DNA from: Eubacteriales Family XIII. Incertae Sedis bacterium
GTDB lineage: Bacteria; Bacillota; Clostridia; Peptostreptococcales; Anaerovoracaceae
Direction: 5' to 3'
Assembly: GCA_031281765.1 (NCBI GenBank)
Contig: JAITEX010000047.1
Coordinates: forward strand, 1 to 12,014
DNA length: 12,014 nucleotides
Position numbers and translations under genes: made by a program. Shown one piece after another: positions 7,086 to 12,014 of the stretch. How positions within the stretch are numbered: the stretch's first letter is position 1; each line of letters opens with the position of its first letter. The notes beneath the pieces were generated by a model. The model searched no databases, was not told the DNA's origin, and saw only the letters and a list, made by a program, of their open reading frames with translations.

Positions 7086-10000
7086 GTGAACATTATAGGA
7101 AAACGGAAAAACTCAGGATACGGAAAATACGGCAGGGTGGTACTGTCTCTGCTTCTCATTCTGGCGCTTGTGATACCGCAAGCGGCTTTAGTCGGGGCTG
7201 CGGATGATATGCAGGGTGCGGAGAGCGCTGCTGTGACGGACGAGACGCCTGCGGAGGGTGTTGCCACGACGGACGAGACGCCCGCGGAGAGCGCCGCCGT
7301 GACGGACGAGACGCCTGCGGAGGGTGTTGCCACGATGGACGAGACGCCTGCGGAGAACGCCACCGCGACGGATGAGACGCCTGCGGAAGGTGTTGCCACG
7401 ACGGACGAGGCGCCCGCGGAAAACGTTGTCATGACGGATGAAGCGCCTGCGGCTGACAAAGCGCCCGCGCCGCTTTTGGCTGACGCCGGCGCTCCCATTC
7501 CGATTACACTCAGTACGTCCCTGACGAGTAATGATGCAAACGGTTATGCGGTCTCGGGCAACACGCTTACCTTCAATGCAAACGCTAAGGGTAAAGCCTA
7601 TATTATCAGCCAAAATACCGGACATAAGTTTACCACAATCACCGTGTTGGATAATGTAAGCGCGGACATCACAATAAATAGCATCTCCATTAATAGTTTT
7701 GCGCTGAGCAGCGGCGCTAACGTTAATCTGTTCCTAAAGGGAAGCAGTACGATGAGTCTTGGGGTGCGCGTACCTCCAAATGCGACGGTCTCCATTGACG
7801 ACAACGGAGATAACGCCGGTAAGCTTACCGTCTCAAGAGGGATAGGTAACGCCGGACAAGAGGGAGACATCGGCGTCATCAATATCAAAGGTGGTACTAT
7901 TATCGCGAACAATAACAACGGTTATGCGGGTATCGGTAGCGCCAGTAATTCAAGCAACGGAACTATCAACATCTCAGGCGGCATAATTACGGCAAGAGGC
8001 GGTTACGATGCGGCGGGAATCGGCACGGGGGGCATCGAAAATGCCACAGGACATCGCCTCAATAGCACGAGAATAAACATCAGTGGCGGTGATATTACCG
8101 CGTATGGCGGCGGCAACGCGTCCGGCATCGGAGGAGGTTGGGGCTCTTCGGGCGGAATTATTACTATTACAAACGGCACAGTAAATGCTTACGGCTCATA
8201 CCTGAACTACGGAGGCGGCGCCGGTATTGGCGGAGGATATCAGGCGGAAGGTGGCGTCATCACCATCTCAGGAGGGACGGTAAACGCGTCCTGTGCAGGT
8301 AACCCTAAAAACACTCCTTATGCTGCGGGTATTGGCGGCGGCACCGACGCGGCCGGCGGCACTATCATCATCTCAGGCGGCACAGTTAATGCTACAGCTA
8401 TCGGTGGTGCGGCGATTGGCATGGGCGCCGATGAATTGAACGACGGGAACCAAGTCAACACCACCAACATTAAAATCAGTGGCGACGCAAATGTCACCGC
8501 GACATCAACCGGCGCCGGCGCCGCTATTGGAGGTGGCAGAAGATACGGCGGAGGGACGATAGAAATCAGCGGCGACGCGAATGTCACCGCCACAGGCGGG
8601 AACAGCGCAAAAGGCGGGGCTGGCATCGGCAGAGGCTATGACGGCGGCAATGGCGCCAACCTCACTCTTGCCTCAACAGCGACGGTAAAGGCATATTCAA
8701 TGAATACCGGCGCCCCGGCAATCGACGCCGAGAGCATCAGCGGGGACGCCTTTTTTGTCAACGCGCAGATAGACGCCGCGCGTACAGCCGATATAAAACT
8801 GAAAGCCTATGGCCCGGATGGCTACAGGGTGAACACGGCTCTTTCACTTCCAGAAAACTATCCTAATTTCGCCTACACCACGGGCAGCGCCCAGCCGCGG
8901 GAAAACTATATCCTCGCTTTCAACAACAGTACTAATATTTGTGAAGGCATGATCGCCCCCACGGAGAATAATACGAGTAATGCGATATGCACGGTCTCTT
9001 CAATAAAGGGCACGAGTGTGACAAAGGCCAAATTTCAGGGTAACGTCCCCGGAACAGTGGCTACGAGCCAACCTGCCCGCGATGCCATAAACGGGGATTC
9101 GCTTGTTTTGAATAATACGGGCCACAATATTCTCAGCGGGCTTACGTTGCCGCGCGGCAGCGTCGCAGGCTTTAAATACGGCGCGAGCAGTACCCTAAGC
9201 TCCGGCGCCGCTTTGGCGTCATGGGATAGCATTGATTCCGGCCCGAAAAAAGCAATGTTAAAAAATCTGGAACCTAATACGGAATATTCTACGCGCACCT
9301 ATATAGACATAGCTATGGGAAGTAGGAACACCAGCGTCGACGCCAGCGCTATCGTTTCATTTGCCACCTCGCCGAAAATAACTACAGCCACCGCCACGCA
9401 GGGCAGCGACGCAACAACGGCGCTTATACATGCGGAATTCTATAAGAGTACGTTAAACAGCGGGGCGAACAACGCGCCTATCACGGATGTGAAGATATAT
9501 GTAAGTACGAAGGGCATATCCTACACCGAAGGCTTTGCGAGCGTAAAAGCGGGTGGCGTGGACGTTTCCCCGGTCATTCTTAAAAAGGGTACGGACTACA
9601 CCGACGCCGGCATCACGGACTATGCCATCAGTAATCTGGCGCCGGACAAGGTCTATAATATCCTTGTTGTTGTTACGAATGAAGGTGGCAAGGACGGCAA
9701 GCTGTTCCAATACAGGGGCGACAATACTCTCTCTACGGTCAGCTATAACAGCAACAACCCTATAGGCGCCTCAGCAAGCGTTACCGGCAGCATGTACAGC
9801 CAGACGGAAGCCTCGCAGTCGGCGGGCCTGACGTTATCGCCGAATGTTTTTAAACTGCGGGGATATAATTTCCTCGGTTGGAACACCGCGCGATTCGGCG
9901 GCGGTGAGAGCTATGCCAATGGCTGTACTATCGCACCGGAATCGCTCACATCAAACTTGACGCTCTTTGCGCAGTGGCAGCTAAAAGATGTCACGGTGAC

Positions 10001-12014
10001 CTATTACAGAAACGATGAGACAGACAGCATTCATGGTTCTCAGGTAATCGTCGGTTACAACAGCCGGATTGTCGGCGCTCCGACTGATGTGCCGAGCCGT
10101 GAAGGTTACCTTTTTGCCGGTTGGTGCACAGAATCGGGGACTGAATGGGCGTTCGGAGCGGACGGAACGGCGGTAGACGAGGCGCATGGTGTCGTGATAA
10201 CGGATGACGTAACAGCTACGTTATCCTTATACGCGAAATGGGTTTTGTGCGACTTCACGCTGACAGCCAATGACGGCAAACCGCTTGCAATTTCAGACTA
10301 CTCATTAAAAGACGCTATTCTTACCATCAAATCAAACAGGGCTCTGACCATCGGCATGGCAAGCGGGGTAACATCCACCGCGACACACAGGATAGCGATA
10401 GACAGTTCCGCAGGAGCGGACATCACGCTGAAAGATGTCAGCATCATACTTCCGACAGGTTCATACGCCCCGGCTTTTAACGTAGATGGTTCCACCCTGA
10501 ACCTCACACTGAAAGGCACAAACGTCCTGACGAGCGGGTGGAACTGTGCGGGTTTGCAACTTGTAAACAATGCGAACCTCGTTATCACGGAAGCGTCGGA
10601 TGGCGGCGCCCTCACCGCGACGTGCGTGAAGGACGCCGCCGGTATAGGCGGCGGCGACGGCGCGGGACCTGCGGGCAATATCACCATCAATGGCGGCACG
10701 GTCACCGCGCGGAACACGAACGGCGTAGGGTCCGCCATCGGAGGCGGGTTTAATTCATCGGTAGGTGATGTCACGATAAACGGAGGAACGATCAACGCTA
10801 CTGTTACAGTAAATAAGCGCGGTTATGGCGGCGCGGGCATAGGCGGTGGGTATAAGAGCTCGGCGGGCAACATCACCATTAATGGTGGCACGGTCACAGC
10901 CAGTAGCGGAAGGAGTGGATCCGGCATAGGCGGAGGCGGATGGGGTTCACCGGTAAAGAACATCACTATCACCGGTGGCACAGTCACAGTCGGGCATGTG
11001 GCGGGCAGTACTTGGGGTTCCGGCATAGGCGCCGGAGCCGAACATTCTAGCGCAGGCGATATCACTATATCAGGTGGGGTAGTCACCGCTGTCGGCAGCA
11101 CACAGGTTGGGTCCGGAATAGGCGCCGCGAGAAGCACTTCGCCTGCAGGCGTTATCACTATATCCGGCGGCACGGTCATCGCTATCAAAGGTGGAGATGC
11201 GGGCAGCCAAGACATTGGTAATGGTGAAGATGCCAATAGCGTTGCCGCAAGCGTCACGATTACGGGCGGTTCGGTCTGGGCGGTGAATGGCCTAATTGCC
11301 CCTGCTCCGAAGAACGCGGTAGAAAATGGCGCTTCTGTCTACGCAAACAAACTTGACTTTGCCCCCGCGCTTACCGATGGCGCGGCCTTCACCGCGGGCA
11401 ATATAGACGGCACGGCGTGCAAGGATACGGCAAGCGCCGGCGCCTACGGCAAAAAGGACATCAAGGCGATTACCGACCCGACCAATGCGGACAAAAAGGT
11501 ACGGGTCTGCCTCTGGCTGCCGGCAACCACGGGCGCCGCGGGCAGTGTCTCCCTGAGTACAGCCGACGCAGAGTATCAGAGTTCCTATGAGAGGGGCGGC
11601 AGTACGCCGGCGCCACAGACGCTCGTCAAAATTTCATCGACGGGCGATATTCCGTCCGGCGGTGGCGGCGAAGACAAGCCAAGCCCCGGCACAGACGATG
11701 GGAAAACCCCCGGCACAGACGATGGGAAAACCCCCGGCGCGGGCGATGGAAAAAACCCCGGTGCCGGCGATGCCGGTAAGGGCGCGGGCGATGGCGCGGG
11801 AAAGGCCGCGGGCGATGGCGCGGGAAAGGCCGCAGGGAAAAAAGGCGATACTGCTTTCGCGGCGAAGAATCCCGCCGGAAAGAACGTCGCAGCCGACAAT
11901 CCCAAGGGCGCCGTTCCGGACAATACGGTTTCCGATACCAACGACCCCAACAAGCAGGACGCCAACGGCGACGGCGTTGCGGGGAATAAAAAATCCGAAT
12001 CCGCTACGGATAGC
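7086..12014 (+). CDS. Giant secreted repeat-rich surface protein (adhesin-like), 3' end outside the window
   Basis: I translated this frame codon by codon: 1643 codons without a stop, running off the window. A signal peptide (basic KRKNSGYGKYGR, then VVLSLLLILALVIP, cleavage near VGA-AD at 38-40) shows export. The layout is: 11-residue TDETPAEGVAT repeats (51-124); a beta-helix-like domain (about 262-539) built of GIGGG and ITISGGTVNA units; fibronectin-III-like stretches (about 699-764, with LEPNTEYSTRTY, and 799-877, with LAPDKVYNILVVV); two InlB-type repeats (885-964 and 969-1052, with GYNFLGWNT, LFAQW, GYLFAGW and LYAKW); a second helix domain (about 1182-1399) with ITINGGTVTA units; and a low-complexity Gly/Asp/Lys/Pro tail from about 1524. 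Such architecture is typical of cell-wall adhesins and carbohydrate-binding surface proteins of Gram-positive gut bacteria. An LPXTG, SLH or other anchor is expected downstream but not seen. Binding partner unknown. Confidence 0.9.
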   Translation, partial: MNIIGKRKNSGYGKYGRVVLSLLLILALVIPQAALVGAADDMQGAESAAVTDETPAEGVATTDETPAESAAVTDETPAEGVATMDETPAENATATDETPAEGVATTDEAPAENVVMTDEAPAADKAPAPLLADAGAPIPITLSTSLTSNDANGYAVSGNTLTFNANAKGKAYIISQNTGHKFTTITVLDNVSADITINSISINSFALSSGANVNLFLKGSSTMSLGVRVPPNATVSIDDNGDNAGKLTVSRGIGNAGQEGDIGVINIKGGTIIANNNNGYAGIGSASNSSNGTINISGGIITARGGYDAAGIGTGGIENATGHRLNSTRINISGGDITAYGGGNASGIGGGWGSSGGIITITNGTVNAYGSYLNYGGGAGIGGGYQAEGGVITISGGTVNASCAGNPKNTPYAAGIGGGTDAAGGTIIISGGTVNATAIGGAAIGMGADELNDGNQVNTTNIKISGDANVTATSTGAGAAIGGGRRYGGGTIEISGDANVTATGGNSAKGGAGIGRGYDGGNGANLTLASTATVKAYSMNTGAPAIDAESISGDAFFVNAQIDAARTADIKLKAYGPDGYRVNTALSLPENYPNFAYTTGSAQPRENYILAFNNSTNICEGMIAPTENNTSNAICTVSSIKGTSVTKAKFQGNVPGTVATSQPARDAINGDSLVLNNTGHNILSGLTLPRGSVAGFKYGASSTLSSGAALASWDSIDSGPKKAMLKNLEPNTEYSTRTYIDIAMGSRNTSVDASAIVSFATSPKITTATATQGSDATTALIHAEFYKSTLNSGANNAPITDVKIYVSTKGISYTEGFASVKAGGVDVSPVILKKGTDYTDAGITDYAISNLAPDKVYNILVVVTNEGGKDGKLFQYRGDNTLSTVSYNSNNPIGASASVTGSMYSQTEASQSAGLTLSPNVFKLRGYNFLGWNTARFGGGESYANGCTIAPESLTSNLTLFAQWQLKDVTVTYYRNDETDSIHGSQVIVGYNSRIVGAPTDVPSREGYLFAGWCTESGTEWAFGADGTAVDEAHGVVITDDVTATLSLYAKWVLCDFTLTANDGKPLAISDYSLKDAILTIKSNRALTIGMASGVTSTATHRIAIDSSAGADITLKDVSIILPTGSYAPAFNVDGSTLNLTLKGTNVLTSGWNCAGLQLVNNANLVITEASDGGALTATCVKDAAGIGGGDGAGPAGNITINGGTVTARNTNGVGSAIGGGFNSSVGDVTINGGTINATVTVNKRGYGGAGIGGGYKSSAGNITINGGTVTASSGRSGSGIGGGGWGSPVKNITITGGTVTVGHVAGSTWGSGIGAGAEHSSAGDITISGGVVTAVGSTQVGSGIGAARSTSPAGVITISGGTVIAIKGGDAGSQDIGNGEDANSVAASVTITGGSVWAVNGLIAPAPKNAVENGASVYANKLDFAPALTDGAAFTAGNIDGTACKDTASAGAYGKKDIKAITDPTNADKKVRVCLWLPATTGAAGSVSLSTADAEYQSSYERGGSTPAPQTLVKISSTGDIPSGGGGEDKPSPGTDDGKTPGTDDGKTPGAGDGKNPGAGDAGKGAGDGAGKAAGDGAGKAAGKKGDTAFAAKNPAGKNVAADNPKGAVPDNTVSDTNDPNKQDANGDGVAGNKKSESATDS
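7236..7457 (+). repeat. 33-bp coding tandem repeat, about 6.7 units
   Basis: Six full units plus a partial one encode the 11-residue motif TDETPAEGVAT and variants. Odd-numbered units end in EGVAT, while even-numbered ones end in variable ESAAV, ENATA or ENVVM, so the real period is 66 bp. The array is acidic, Pro/Thr-rich and probably unstructured, like a stalk or spacer just after the signal peptide. Confidence 0.85.
7869..8700 (+). repeat. First glycine-rich beta-helix-like repeat domain
   Basis: Nine strand motifs of the type INIKGGTI, INISGGII, ITISGGTV, IIISGGTV and IEISGDANV alternate with eight turns of the type AGIGGG or AAIGGG, at intervals of roughly 25-35 residues. This is the pattern expected for a right-handed beta-helix. 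At DNA level, 8475-8500 and 8565-8590 match at 24 of 26 bases, 90 bp apart, pointing to a fairly recent unit duplication. Confidence 0.75.
9738..10241 (+). repeat. Two InlB-type (Listeria-Bacteroides) repeats
   Basis: Both copies show the family signature: an opening beta-strand (TVSYNSN, VTVTYYRND), a central GYxFxGW (GYNFLGWNT, GYLFAGWCT), and a closing LFAQW or LYAKW. They are beta-grasp-like modules found in many exported Gram-positive proteins, and here they link the two helix domains. The second copy has a longer insert after its central GW. Confidence 0.85.
10629..11280 (+). repeat. Second glycine-rich beta-helix-like repeat domain
   Basis: Seven units follow the order GIGGG turn, then NITINGGTVTA-type strand: NITINGGTV, DVTINGGTI, NITINGGTV, NITITGGTV, DITISGGVV, VITISGGTV, SVTITGGSV. 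It is more regular than the first domain. Its leading segment (ADITLKDVSI, then LNLTLKGTNVL, then GALTA) resembles that of the first (ADITINSISI, VNLFLKGSSTM, GKLTV), so the whole module appears duplicated. Confidence 0.75.
11685..11831 (+). repeat. 24-bp coding tandem repeats in the Gly/Lys/Asp/Pro-rich tail
   Basis: Two PGTDDGKT units (11685-11708 and 11709-11732) are followed by PGAGDGKN (11733-11756) and a decayed copy. Then comes a separate exact duplication, GCGGGCGATGGCGCGGGAAA plus GGCC, at 11784-11807 and 11808-11831, encoding AGDGAGKA. Such flexible tails usually cross the peptidoglycan just before a wall anchor. Confidence 0.8.

Noticed and set aside
7869..11280. Collagen-like or silk-like glycine repeat
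   Set aside because: Glycines are not at every third residue; the regular alternation of GIGGG turns with ITIxGG strands fits a beta-helix better.
6956..11965. A series of minus-strand reading frames of about 70-180 codons opposite the giant gene
   Set aside because: They mirror the periodic Gly/Ala/Thr/Ser codons of the + strand gene, giving low-complexity Pro/Ala/Ser or Arg-rich products, and none has a visible ribosome binding site or domain.

Overview
This window looks like chromosomal DNA from a fairly GC-rich anaerobic member of the Bacillota, probably class Clostridia. The basis is an AddA-type helicase-nuclease, a hexameric clostridial-type glutamate dehydrogenase, strong GGAGG ribosome binding sites, and short palindromes of a GCACAAGGGGACGG type that I remember as common in Clostridia. 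The last point is recall and was not checked. No species can be named from this sequence.

All five genes are on the + strand. (1) 1-3006 is the 3' part of addA, a DNA-repair helicase-nuclease whose N-terminus lies before the window. (2) 3133-4470 is gdhA, complete, with its own likely promoter and a GC-rich terminator hairpin. These two form the conserved housekeeping half. (3) 4750-6411 encodes a 553-residue secreted protein of unknown family, with a signal peptide, one hydrophobic segment and a short coiled coil. (4) 6424-6942 encodes a 172-residue lipoprotein, 12 bases downstream and almost certainly in the same operon. (5) 7086 to the window end is an uninterrupted reading frame of 1643 codons, with no stop inside the window. 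It encodes a very large secreted, repeat-built surface protein: signal peptide, 11-residue tandem repeats, a glycine-rich beta-helix-like domain, fibronectin-III-like stretches, two InlB-type (Listeria-Bacteroides) repeats, a second copy of the beta-helix domain, and a Gly/Lys/Asp/Pro-rich tail that probably leads to a cell-wall anchor beyond the window.

The boundaries of the accessory half carry a dispersed repeat family. Three 25-base palindromic units (4569-4593, 6983-7007, 7026-7050) are each linked to a 27-base sequence (4610-4636 and 6944-6970). The last two units are inverted relative to each other and fold into one long compound hairpin that ends only 35 bases before the giant gene's start.

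Read together, genes 3-5 are an export and cell-surface island next to housekeeping genes. Genes 3 and 4 look like a secreted protein with a membrane-anchored partner, and gene 5 like an adhesin or carbohydrate-binding surface protein. Proposed roles for genes 3 and 4 are inference only. No tRNA, rRNA, CRISPR array, transposase or phage gene was seen.
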